Part shown: positions 32,387 through 42,675 of the stretch, one piece after another
Layout: each line of letters starts with the position of its first letter
Position numbering within the stretch: position 1 is the stretch's first letter
Assembly (NCBI GenBank): GCA_029168955.1
Contig: JAPDOI010000176.1
Span: 488,501 to 552,500 of the forward strand
Origin: Aplectana chamaeleonis
Taxonomy: Eukaryota; Nematoda; Chromadorea; Rhabditida; Cosmocercidae
Direction of reading: 5' to 3'
Length of the DNA stretch: 64,000 nucleotides
Program-made: the position numbers and the translations under genes
The notes under the pieces: generated by a model
The model's database searches: none
The model's input: only the letters and a program-made list of their open reading frames with translations
What the model was told of the DNA's origin: nothing

Positions 32387-34070
32387 TACGTCTCCTTTAT
32401 AAATTTCGCATGCTTTACTCCTATTCTAAGCTCAACTTGAATTTCTTAGAAGTTGTTGTTGCCATATCCAACCAATTTCGGATTTCTTTTGTAAGAAGTA
32501 AAATCAGCTGTGCTAAGATAGCTATCTAAAAACCATGGCTGCATGCCTCCTCGACAATCATACTACAAAGTATTGTGTGTCGTGGACTCGGTGGTAAAAG
32601 GCCATCCGATGAGAAATTCTCAAAATCGTTTTTCAAATCTTACATTGTCTCGCCTTGATGATTTTTGCGGAAATTTCCAAAATCCCATCATCCAAGGTTG
32701 TAAATTTATGAAATCTGAAAGATAGACAAATGTGCACGTTCTCGAAACCCATATTTACGACTGCTAGTTTGAACAAAGTCGTAGTGGATATGAAGAACAG
32801 TGGAGGGAGTGTATTTAGGAAAACAGGAATGGTCTTCAACATATGCACCTGTGGCATAGTGGTGTAACTCTGAGAAAATTGGTACCGCTGGTTTCGCGAT
32901 AGCCCCGAGATTCTCACTGGTATCGCGATGGGGTATCGGCAGTTGATTGGCGGCTCCGCAATCGTGGAAAAATGGTGTGTGACGCAGTGGCCCCGCGATA
33001 GCCTTATGTCGGCTCCGCGATTCGATGGCGAGGTAGCGTCGACAACACGGCTTCTCGGCAAAACCGCGTTGGCACCGCGATGAGTTTGCAGGCTCTAAGT
33101 TTCCCGTCGGCTCCGCGTTCGACACACCTCCGAACTGGCCCGAATACGTCATACTGCAGTATCGATTGAAGTTCCAACTAGACTCGCCGATTTCTATTCC
33201 GGTGCGTCTCCGCGTATTACGCTTCTTGTATTCTTCGAGTACTACGATTCTTGTATTCTTCAAAATTTCGGTTTCAAAACTGCAGCAACCACGATATAGG
33301 AAACAATGCCATTTGTTACATTTACATTTGTTACATTTCTTAAATTTTCTGTTGTTTTCGGAGCCTACCTGAATTTTGGAATTCATCCCTTAGATAGAGG
33401 GCCGAGTGAACATGGTCATGGTATTTTCAAATAAACGAAAGACCATGGCATTTTCAGAAAACATTTAAATTATAAATTTTTCGATTGCATATTGTTCTCG
33501 AAAATTTTTCAATTTAAATGGCAACTGTCAGAAAGTTTCTGATGACTGAATTTTCAAAAAATTGCTTTTTTTGAAACCTATGAAGGAGGGAGTGTAATAC
33601 AATTCTCTTTCTGAATTGCCCAATTGAATAAGAATTTCAGATAAAAACTTTTCGAAATTTCCGAATGAGTGAACTAATCTGAAAACCTTACTCTATCCGT
33701 TTGGTATTAATATCCGGAAAAGTATGTACGTGACGGAATCGATAGACTTTTGAAATATTTCATAGATAAATCTGCTTATTTCTTCTCAATGCTGGAATAT
33801 TTAAGCTCGTGACCCGAAATGAGCGAATACTCGAGGTTTTAAAAAGTTTTTTACAATTTTCGAAACAGTCGAAAAACTGAACTTAAATGTTCTAAATGAA
33901 TCCTTAAGAAGGCGGATATTTGGACTTCCTAAATTAATCGAAATATCGAGAAATCCGACAATTTTAGTTCCCAGATGAATCGAATATTCGAATATTCGAG
34001 TATAAAACGAGTAATGTGATTATTGTTCAATGAATTATTCGGTCCGATCCCAAGTCTAACACACAATGTA
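32387..34070. other. Spacer with dispersed GGCTCCGCGAT motifs
   Basis: Between 32880 and 33120 the motif GGCNCCGCGAT or a close variant occurs about six times at irregular spacing (32952, 32990, 33011, 33075, 33110 and nearby). The overlapping minus frames 32633-33061 and 32706-33386 owe their length to this GC-rich stretch. The rest is AT-rich with nothing recognised. Confidence 0.3.
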
Positions 34071-34247
34071 CAGTACTGGTCATAATTTTTGCGTTTTGGG
34101 CGAAAAAAACATATTTTCGCTCTTTTGTCATGTCTCTGTTCAAGATGGTTCATTTGTGAATCTAACGAGATATATGGAATCAGGATAAAAAAACGCTTTT
34201 TCGCGATTTTTTTTCTGCCGAAAACGCAAAAATTATGACCAGTATTG
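34071..34247. mobile_element. 177-bp MITE, TA target site
   Basis: The ends are CAGTACTGGTCATAATTTTT and the inverted CAATACTGGTCATAATTTTT, continuing GCGTTTTSGGC. TA duplications are at 34069-34070 and 34248-34249. A diverged third terminus of the same type lies at about 34690-34722 (aacgcaaacgatatcaccgg). Confidence 0.8.
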
Positions 34248-34930
34248 TATTTGACGATCTCTCACAAAAAATTCACTTCATTCGAGTTACAGACCTTGTT
34301 TGCATTCTTGTTTGTGTCGAAAGCCGTTGTTTTTTGAATGATCGACTGCTCGAATTACTTGAAAACCCCATTTTATTACGTTCTCGGTCTTCGCTGGGGA
34401 ATATAAAGACTTTTTCGGAATTAACATCGAGTGTTTTTTCTAAAATGGCACATGGCTTACTCTCAAACAAGGTTAATGGCGTGACGATGGACACATTCAC
34501 TCATCACTGCTTCAAGTTTGGAAGTGCGTCTCTCGTGTTGATTGTGTTGAGGATAGCTTTTACTAAATACCTTGTTCCAGAGTAAGCAATGATTCTCCTA
34601 AAAAGGGCTCTCGATGCTGATTTCAGATGTCTCTCGGGATCAACGAATGGTCTACTTTGAACAGTGTTGCCAAAGAAGCATAAAAGGCCTTTTTGTGCCC
34701 GAAACGCAAACGATATCACCGGTATTGCACTTCACTCTGGCATCGCGCCCCTAAATGACGAACACTTCTCTAAATGCTGAGTAGTCTTGTAACAATACGG
34801 TTCAAAGACTCGAAGTGTGACAGAGCAGCGAAAACCATCACTTTCAAAGTTTGTAGTCATACGCACCGCGTTAATGGTTCTCGTGAGATTCTGTCTATTT
34901 TTCAAAGCAGCTGTCATGAAGACTACTTAA

Positions 34931-35329
34931 AGGCAAGGTTCGGTCAGATTTTGACACCACCGAAATTCGGGTTAGATAGATAGGGCTGGTCTAGCTGGAC
35001 ACCGTTCGAAATTTTCACAAATCCTAAGTCCGTATTTCTGGAGAAAACAGCCTGAAAGTCAGGGATTACGGTATTCACAGCATGATGATCATGGCTGGAA
35101 TGATCGATAATTACACAGCACTTTTGAAGAATGCGTGGACAACGGCTAAAATATGGACGATGGTCACACTTTTCTGACTTTTCTGGATCATCGGCTCACG
35201 GAAGTGGCTTTAATAACTTGAAGAAGACCGGTTTTAACGCAGTTCTCGCATGTTCCTTGGGACTACCTGTACCATGAGCACAGATTCAGCGGAAAATCTC
35301 AGAATCGAAATTCTGCACAGACCCTGCCT
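34931..35329. mobile_element. TTAA-type MITE, AGGCAAGG subfamily
   Basis: It starts AGGCAAGGTTCGGTCAGATT and ends with the inverted tctgcacagaccctgcct, with TTAA at 34927-34930 and 35330-35333. No coding sequence is present. Confidence 0.7.
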
Positions 35330-35333
35330 TTAA

Positions 35334-37327
35334 GCTAGTTTACTGTCCGATGGAATGGAACTGGGTGAGGTTTTCATCAAGATTCCTACATTCAAGTATC
35401 AAAGGTAGGTGTATGCAATATATTTGATTAGCATGGAATTTTATTTGAATTACAATTTGGCGAATTCCGCATTTGTATGGATTTGGAAATCTGAAATACA
35501 TAAAGGAACAAATTGTTCGACTACCATTCCAAAGCAAGGGATTTCGAAGAAAACATGTGAAATGGGTGACTGGCGAAAGCTGGAAAACTGTATCATCAGC
35601 TGTATCGGTGTGCTGCTTAACAATCAACTATTCGATATATTGCTGTAGTGCTTCAATAGTTGCCAGATGAAGGGTTGATCACCCGAAACATTGCGAATAA
35701 AAAGAATAATCAATATTTATCGTCGCGCAACACCTTTATCTATCATCAATGACTACAATGAAGCTGAGGAACCCTGCTATCTCAAACTATTCGATATCCT
35801 TTATTATGGTGAGGGCAATTACATTCAACTCACCTCGGAGGCTTCACAGTGAGGTCGCGTAGGTGTCTTGAAAAACACCTACGCGGCGTCAAAGCTTAGC
35901 CGATGCGTTAATCGGCTCTTCAGCGAGGTGCGATTGCGGAGCCTACTTCGCTGTCGGCTCGCAGGCAGGGCAATTTGTAGTGTAGGCACCGCAATGACGC
36001 CGTGTAGGTGCCTATAGGGCACATACACTGTCGCATTGCGGTGCCGTCACCACAGATTTTCTCAGAGAAGGCAGTGTATTGGCCTCAAATACTGTGGGCT
36101 CAATATGTGTTGGCTCAAATACTTGAATCACTGATAGTTTTGCATGCAACACCACTCTTCGAGAAAAAAAAACCTCGTTCCAAGGTGACAACCTAAGGAG
36201 GCATCTAGGAGTCACCGACCTCAGGTGGGCTGCCTATTTAAAGTCACCACATTGGGGAATTGCTACTGGCCCAGAAAGTGGCATCGCGTCCCTCAACCGT
36301 GGCCGTATTCATGAAACGATGGCAGCCTCCCATAAGGTACAAAATTCACCCGCTGTTAGACGAGTTTTTGATGTTGCACCTTCCTGAGTACCCGGCAGGA
36401 AGGCTTCCGGCTACCTGGCGGGTAGACAAGAGGGTATCTCGTCCCTTGGTGGAAGGACGGAGAGAACTGCGGTTGCCTGCTACGTTGATCTTACGCTTCT
36501 GAACGTGATCAATATGTCGCTGGCAGGCAGCGTGCGCTCTACTCGTCCACCCGCACAATCGAGGTCGGGCATGCTGTGCCAGACGGATTGCAGTGATAGC
36601 GGGGCTAATTGTGAAACACAGCACCCTCCTACAAGAGTTTTGCCCGAAAATTAGTTTATTCGAATAATATTCGGATATTCGAATAATTCGATTATTCGAA
36701 TATTCAAAGATATCCATGGATTATCCGGGTTAATCGAATAGTCGACTCTTCAGAGAAGTAAAATATTCGATTTATTCGAATATTCAAATATTCAGCATGA
36801 ATAATTCGAATATTCGACAAGACCGCACCCAATTTTGCACTGATTTTAGATTTCAAACATCATAGCGTAATGAGTCCTAAATCCTCACAACTCTTTAGCA
36901 ACTCATAAATCCTATATAGTTATAGCAAATTCATACAGTATATTAAACCGCTCGTAGGATTTTGTCAAAACGCGCACTAGGACGCGTTCTCGCGTTTTCA
37001 CCGTCTTTTTCGATAACTCCGTTCAATTCAACTTCATTCTAAATTGAAATATCATCCAAGGTTCTGGTGAGAAAGATTAATCAACGGTAAAGAGATTGCA
37101 TACTGCAACGCATAAGTATAGCAACACCCTCGAAATAGTAGGCGTATCATATGTTGGATCGAGGTTCTGGATGTTAAGAAGAGTTTCTGTGTTTTCAGCT
37201 ACGACGAAAACGATGGATTAAGTGGTGCGACTCGAAGTTGCCCATTTCATCTTTAGTTATAGAGAAAAGTTCGAATTTCGAGCGACGCATAAACGTGGCA
37301 ACACTTGAGCAACATGGCAATTTCTCA
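35334..37327. other. Spacer with a hairpin and an AT-rich array
   Basis: At 35986-36046 gcaccgcaatgacgccgtgt pairs imperfectly with acactgtcgcattgcggtgc. At 36655-36820 ATTCGAATAATTCGAATATT motifs recur, as at 20578-20776. An unpaired CAATACC-family end lies at about 36950. No gene is supported. Confidence 0.35.
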
Positions 37328-37790
37328 CGATGATGGCCAGGGGCGGCATGCAAGAACGCTGCGAAGTAGGTCAGGAAGCCGCTCCGCGTCCTCCGTGCGA
37401 AGCGTCGAGCCAAAGGTGACCCGAAAAAACATGCCGTCCTCTTTGTGTAAGGACGCAGCCTCACCGCGCACGGTGAACTCTCCTAACTCTTTTTTTTAAA
37501 TTTCAATCGTACTTAACTTCGATCTTTTTTGATTTCTTCTTCATAGTTAATTATTTTTTGAATAATTTCCCCGTTTGGCTCTAAAGTTTGACAGAAATAA
37601 AGCCGTTCTTGATAAGGACCAAATCAAAAAACAGCTTTTAGGCGTGGGGTTTGCTGTGTGTAGTGAAATTGCGTCCCAGAGTCAAGCCGACGGCATGTTT
37701 TCGGGTCACCTCTGGCTTGACGCTTCGCACGGAGGACGCGGAGCGGCTCTCTGACCTTCTTCGCAGCGTTCATGCATGCCGCCCCAGAAT
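37328..37790. mobile_element. Inverted-repeat element with about 105-bp arms
   Basis: The left arm (about 37328-37437) begins ggggcggcatgcaagaacgc and contains gaagccgctccgcgtcctcc. The right arm (about 37687-37790) is its inverted copy with a few mismatches. The interior of about 250 bp is AT-rich. The frames on both strands across the arms (37195-37464, 37305-37499, 37624-37833) mirror each other and are not genes. Confidence 0.7.
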
Positions 37791-38560
37791 GAGGCATTTT
37801 CACGTGTATTATCATAAAACTGCTTCAAGGTGATGCTATTTGTCTACTTTCCCGGTGGACTTCACCCGAATTCTGACGGTTTTAGCCCAAGTTCACTCCT
37901 TCCCTCATGCTGGACTTAGATTTCGATGGATTTCCATCCAACAAGGCCGACCAGCTGCAGGGTCAGGCAGGCCGTTGTCCAGGATCTCGACAAAGCTACG
38001 TCCCCCCTTGGAGATCAAACTTTTTGGAAATTTTTCACAACTTTGACGTCCCTCTCAGGTCCTGAAAAAGTTTAACAGTATTTGTGCTCAAAAATTTCAA
38101 AAAAAGTATATTTCAACCTGGATTTGAAAGAAAGTTACTGCACTTCCTATCTAACTGATTAGTCTCGGGTAGTGTAGTTTTGACTTGCCCTCAAGTAACA
38201 ACATCTGTATTGAGAAAGAAGTAATTAAAATTGTGTCACAGATCGCCTCACAATCTAATGATGGCATAACGACGAAAAAAAATGTGGGGAAATTGAAGCA
38301 GAGATTAAAAAACCCTGGATATTCATTCCTTGCTTGCACTAGGTTTTGTCCTAATCTGATCGTGCAGTAAGCTAACAAAAAGTCAGGAATGATTCGAAAA
38401 TGGCGCAATAGGCGAGCTTGAGCTGATAGGAATTTTTTGTAAAGGAGCAAATTACGGTGATAATGTATGACGTTTCCTAACTTTGAATGGACTCTAAACT
38501 CGGAGAGGGTAAAATTCTGGCGTATGCCGAGAATTATTCGGAGACGTTTTGGACTCTCGA
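37791..38560. other. No recognised feature
   Basis: AT-rich sequence without a supported exon, repeat or transposon end. Confidence 0.3.
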
Positions 38561-39079
38561 TACACGCGCACACGCACACAAGCACACATGCCCACACGCA
38601 CACATGCACACACGCACACACGCACACGCGCACACACGCACACCCGCACACACGCACACATGCACACATGCACACACGCACACATGCACACACGCACACA
38701 TGCACACACGCACACACGCACACACGCACACACCCACACATGCACACACGCACACACCCACACACGCACACATGCACACACGCACACACGCACACATGCA
38801 CACATGCACACACGCACACACGCACACATGCACACACGTACACACACATGCACACACGCACACACGCACACATGCACACATGCACACACGTACACATGCA
38901 CACACGCACACACGCACACACGCACACATGCACACACGCACACACGCACACACGCACACATGCACACACGCACACACGCACACACGCACACATGCACACA
39001 CGCACACATGCACACACGCACACATGCACACATGCACACACGCACACACGCACACATGCACACACGCACACACGCACAC
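38561..39079. repeat. CA-rich microsatellite, CACACG and CACACATG units
   Basis: About 520 bp consists of CACACG and CACACATG units in irregular order, with a few CACACC and CACACGTA variants. All reading frames are open through it (for example 38467-39111 plus and 38151-39077 minus), giving HTRTHA-like or VCVCAC-like translations that are not proteins. It continues at 41433-41475 beyond a transposon insertion. Confidence 0.95.
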
Positions 39080-39504
39080 CAGGGATGTGCGTAATTACGA
39101 CTAACGACTAACGAATTTAACGACTAACGAGCTTTTTGGGTGTTACGACTAACGACTAACGACTAAAGAAATTTGAAATATTTCCGTAAGCAATCCCAAA
39201 ACTCGTTAGAAAGTCAATAGACATTCAAGTCGCGCTCCAACCCAAGTTTAACACCAAGGTTGATACATATAGCCCTGTTGGTTGTTCTAGGTGGATGGTA
39301 CAAAATAACCAGAGCCTCCAGTATTTATTATTTCTAACACCGGCTCCAGCGGAGATTTCTGCAGAGGGCACCATCAGAGGTGATAATATGGAGCGGTGCC
39401 TGCAGGCCACAACTGCCCAACGATGAGAACTGTATCCGATGATTGGATTGTAAAGGGTGCCGTCTTCCGATTTTCAGACATAAATTCGAGATATGGGGTT
39501 TCTA

Positions 39505-40817
39505 CTGTGCGTTCAGAAAGTATAGGGACACCCCCAAAAATCAAGGTTTTCAAACTCATGTTATATTTGGCTATCAATACTGTTCATAAATGTATATAAC
39601 AAGGTGAAAAACCTCTATCTGTTCATTTCTATGACAGCTGAGCAATTTTGCAAGAATTTATTTCAAAATTCAGATTTTTTCGCCGTTCAGAAAGTATAGG
39701 GACACAACACAAAAACAAAAATTATTGAACAAAGAAAGAGTAAAACATACAATCTAAAATGAAATAGCTGCGACACCATTAGCAATGATCTAAAAATTCT
39801 CTTTGGCATAGAATTGATCAAATTGGCGATGACGTTTTCAACCAGATTGTCCCACGCTTCGAGGATAGCGACCTTCAGCTCATCTACCGTTCTGTGCTGC
39901 TTATTGTTGGCATAAACCTGGCGCACAAGTATGCCCCAGATATTCTCTATCGGGTGACAATCTGGACTACACGCGGGCCATTCCAACAAATCGAGCACCA
40001 TCCGGTCCGTCAAGATTAAATTTCTTCTCGTCGGAAAAGATGACCTAAATTTTTTTGAGTCATTTCTCGATTTTTTCCAGGATTTTATGAGACTGTCTTA
40101 CCTTTGCCGAATCAGTTGCCATGTTCCTCTTTGCAAATTCAAGTCGAGCCTCTTTATGGTTTGCAGATAACGACGGAGCCTTCTTCATCACTTGTCGGAC
40201 AATGTTTTTATCGCCATTTATGGTGTTCCAGACTGTCGTTTTCGAAACACCGAGCGATAATTCAGACTTAATCTGGTTCAGCGACAGTGAGCTGTTGGAG
40301 CAGAGCCGAATAATTCTCCGAGAGTCTTGATTGCTGATCTTCTTCGGCCGTCCAGTACGTTTTGCAGTACCGTAGGAATCTTGATCTCGCAGGAACTGGG
40401 TGATACAGTTGACAGATCTTCCGAACTGGGTAGCGATTCGACGCTGGCTCAACCCGGCGACGCTGAGCGCACGAATTTGAGCTTGTTCAGCAGCAGTTAG
40501 AGCAGTACCACGAGCCATTTTAGGAATAAAGATATCACATGTACTCATCTTGAGTTTATGTAGCGAACTTGCAAAGGGAAATTTTGTTTGAATTAAAAAA
40601 TCTGAATTTTCGATGGGTGTCCCTATACTTTCTGAACGGCGAAAAATTCTAAAAGTTGAGATAAAATCTTACAAAATTTCACAATTGTTATATAAATAAT
40701 CAAACACAGATTTTTCATGATGCTGAATACATTGATGAACAGTATCGATCACCAAACACGAAGTTTTATTGGAAACCTCGATTTTCAGGGGTGTCCCTAT
40801 ACTTTCTGAACGCACTG
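39505..40817 (-). mobile_element. Tc1/mariner element with IR/DR ends (1313 bp)
   Basis: TA-flanked (39503-39504, 40818-40819). The terminal motif GTTCAGAAAGTATAGGGACA occurs four times: at about 39511 and 39684 in one orientation, and at about 40640 and 40810 in the other. Each pair is about 173 bp apart. This is the IR/DR layout, in which each inverted repeat holds two transposase-binding direct repeats. A defective transposase gene lies between them on the minus strand. Confidence 0.9.
39754..40518 (-). pseudogene. Tc1-type transposase with an intron, internally deleted
   Basis: Exon 1 (40518-40102) starts MARGTALTAAEQAQIRALSV and contains the helix-turn-helix and KRTGRPKK linker. A 57-bp intron (40101-40045, gtaaga...tttag) keeps phase 0. 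Exon 2 opens with VIFSDEKKFNLDGPDG, carrying the first catalytic aspartate. It then jumps directly to LLEWPACSPDCHPIENIWG with the third catalytic residue, so the region with the second aspartate is missing. The C-terminal end is in another frame and stops at about 39754. The element could move only if a transposase were supplied in trans. Confidence 0.85.
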
Positions 40818-41432
40818 TATAAAGTGATGCTGGGACCTCTCAAAGGGTAAAATTCTCACTTGGGTGCTAATTCCTTCTGACCTCTCCCCCATTAAGGGAA
40901 CAAGCTCTGAATCACGCAAGCACTCGGCTCGCTACGCTGAGCAAAGAACAATTAGTGCAAAGTCAGTGCAATTCTCCGTGTTGTCACCATAGGGTAGATC
41001 TCAAATAACATCATATAGCGCAGAATAGCAAATTTCGCACTGGAAAAAAAAGTCAAAGAGTTCAAGATTTTCTCGGTTTAACATATTGTTCCTTTTCTTA
41101 CCGAAAAATGACAAAAATCGATAAACACTCTCGAATATTGGGCTTTCGTGCATATTTTTAATTATGTATGTTTAGGTTTGCAGTTTGAATTAGGTTCTCT
41201 GACAAGGAGTGATTTGTGTCTTCAATAGCCATGAATGTTCTGGAAAACATACCTCTCTTCATGACTTCCTTTTCCTCTATTCATAAAGGGTTTTTTCTGC
41301 CTCATCTGTGCTTGTTTTCAAAGCCTAGATTTTTAATGACTAACGATTAACGACTAACGACTAACGAGGGTTTTGGCCGGTTGAACGACTAACGACTAAC
41401 GAATTACAAAATTTCTATTACGCACATCCCTG

Positions 41433-41475
41433 ACGCACACATGCACACACGCACACACGCACACATGCACACACC
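41433..41475. repeat. Continuation of the CA-rich microsatellite
   Basis: This is the same CACACG/CACACATG unit mix as 38561-39079. It was separated from that array by the hAT-type insertion, whose 8-bp duplication is made of microsatellite units. Confidence 0.9.
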
Positions 41476-41995
41476 AAGCCGAATATATTTAGTAGGATTT
41501 TTTATGGAAATCGATTTTCCCTTCAAGAGGGATCTCACGTGAGGCGTGGAAATCATGCCTCATCGGCAACAGAATGCTTTGAACTAATTGGTATCGCTCC
41601 AAACAATGGAAAATATGTCTCCATGCCCCCTGGTGATGAAATAAAAGAAGCGAGAAAAGTGAAAGAAGCGAGAAAATCTTTGTATGTAAAACAGAAATTG
41701 AGGTGAATCCATAGTTTAGCACGCACAGCTTTAGAGAGTCAGCATTCCAAGGAACATTTCTTTGAAGGTACCAATTCTTGTGAAACTTTGTCCCGTCGAG
41801 TTTTTGTGATGTCTTAAGTTCAGTATTAACGTTACCGTAGATCGAAGTTGAACTTGTAATCCCTTGTATGCAAAACTCAAGTTAGTTGTAACCATAATTT
41901 TGCAATGCATTATATTTGGAGAGGAATAAGGAACGAAAAAAAAACTGCAAAAAATATGAGATTTTGTAGCACTAAACAAAGCCTCGGAAATCAGT
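41476..41995. other. Spacer downstream of the Rab exons
   Basis: The missing C-terminal exon of the Rab gene (with the SAK-type G5 motif) would be expected on the minus strand in or beyond this stretch. I translated it and found no match. The frames 41489-41722 and 41731-42093 on the minus strand are not recognised. Confidence 0.3.
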
Positions 41996-41999
41996 TTAA

Positions 42000-42458
42000 A
42001 GGCAGCACACACGCTCATAAACGTGGTTGGGATAATGATGTGAATCGAACCGTATGGCTTACAACATAATGCCTGTGCATTTTGAAGCGTCAAAAACGAC
42101 CTACAATGCCGTTACAGGAGTAACAAGTTTGGTCACGCCCGTATTTTCACGCCCCTTGTACTTGAGCTTTTCCTCCAACGTAGGATTGCTGGGTCATCTT
42201 CGTCGTCAGTGAAATGTGTGGTCTACTTATTAGGCAATCCACCATCAGTACCGACGGTGAAGATGACCCGGCAACCTTGCGTTGCAGGAAAAGGCCAAAT
42301 ACAGGGGCGTGAGAATACGGGCGGGCCAAACTTGCTACTCCTGCAACGGCATTAGGGGTCGTTTTTGACTCTTAAAAATGAGCAGGCGTTGTAATCTGAG
42401 CCATACCATTCTATTTCCGTAGTTATCTCGATCACGTTTACGAGCGTGTATGCTGCCT
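42000..42458. mobile_element. TTAA-type MITE downstream of Rab exon 4
   Basis: The ends are AGGCAGCACACACGCTCATA and the inverted ATACACGCTCGTAAACGTG, with TTAA at 41996-41999 and 42459-42462. The arms are long and imperfect (gtcatcttcgtcg against gaagatgacc near the centre). It lies about 110 bp past the donor site of exon 4, so within an intron if the gene continues. Confidence 0.8.
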
Positions 42459-42567
42459 TTAACACTGTTATATTTGCCAAAAAATCACATGATAAACATA
42501 CATATGAACTTAAGAACGTGTTCAGCCGCGGGTTTTTTCTGAGGCGTCAAAAACGGCTAGAACCTAC

Positions 42568-42675
42568 CGCGGCCAAAGCAGATCCGTCATGGTTTGACAC
42601 CACTTCTCCCAAATCTTCGCGAAGATCACATTTGTTGCCAACAAGAATGATGGGAATTTGTCTCTCAACCGAATC
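42568..42675 (-). CDS. rsef-1: Rab exon with NKCD (G4)
   Basis: It runs from acceptor ggttttag to donor gtaggt. It encodes [20 protein letters not shown] and 16 further residues ending SALAA. G4 (NKxD) reads NKCD. The next exon, expected to carry the SAK-type G5 motif, was not located. Confidence 0.85.

Larger units (their letters stand above)
39080..41432. mobile_element. hAT-type non-autonomous element in the microsatellite
   Basis: The left end CAGGGATGTGCGTAATTACG and the inverted right end CAGGGATGTGCGTAATAGAA are flanked by the 8-bp duplication acgcacac (39072-39079, 41433-41440). Each end carries tandem ACGACTAACG motifs (39095-39165, 41335-41400). Without the nested Tc1 element it is about 1.04 kb and has no transposase. 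CAGGG ends with an 8-bp duplication fit the hAT superfamily. Related copies lie at 3340-9937 and 14403-15290. Confidence 0.85.

Noticed and set aside
32137..32529. 130-codon plus-strand frame rich in Arg and Ala
   Set aside because: It is produced by the GC-rich palindrome at 32159-32386, which has few stop codons in any frame.
38151..39111. Long open frames of 180-308 codons on both strands across the CA-rich repeat
   Set aside because: All are translations of CACACG/CACACATG units, open in several frames at once; no protein composition or splice context.
41476..41995. Missing G5 (SAK-type) exon of the Rab gene
   Set aside because: Translated on the minus strand in three frames; no ETSAK-like motif with flanking Rab sequence was found.
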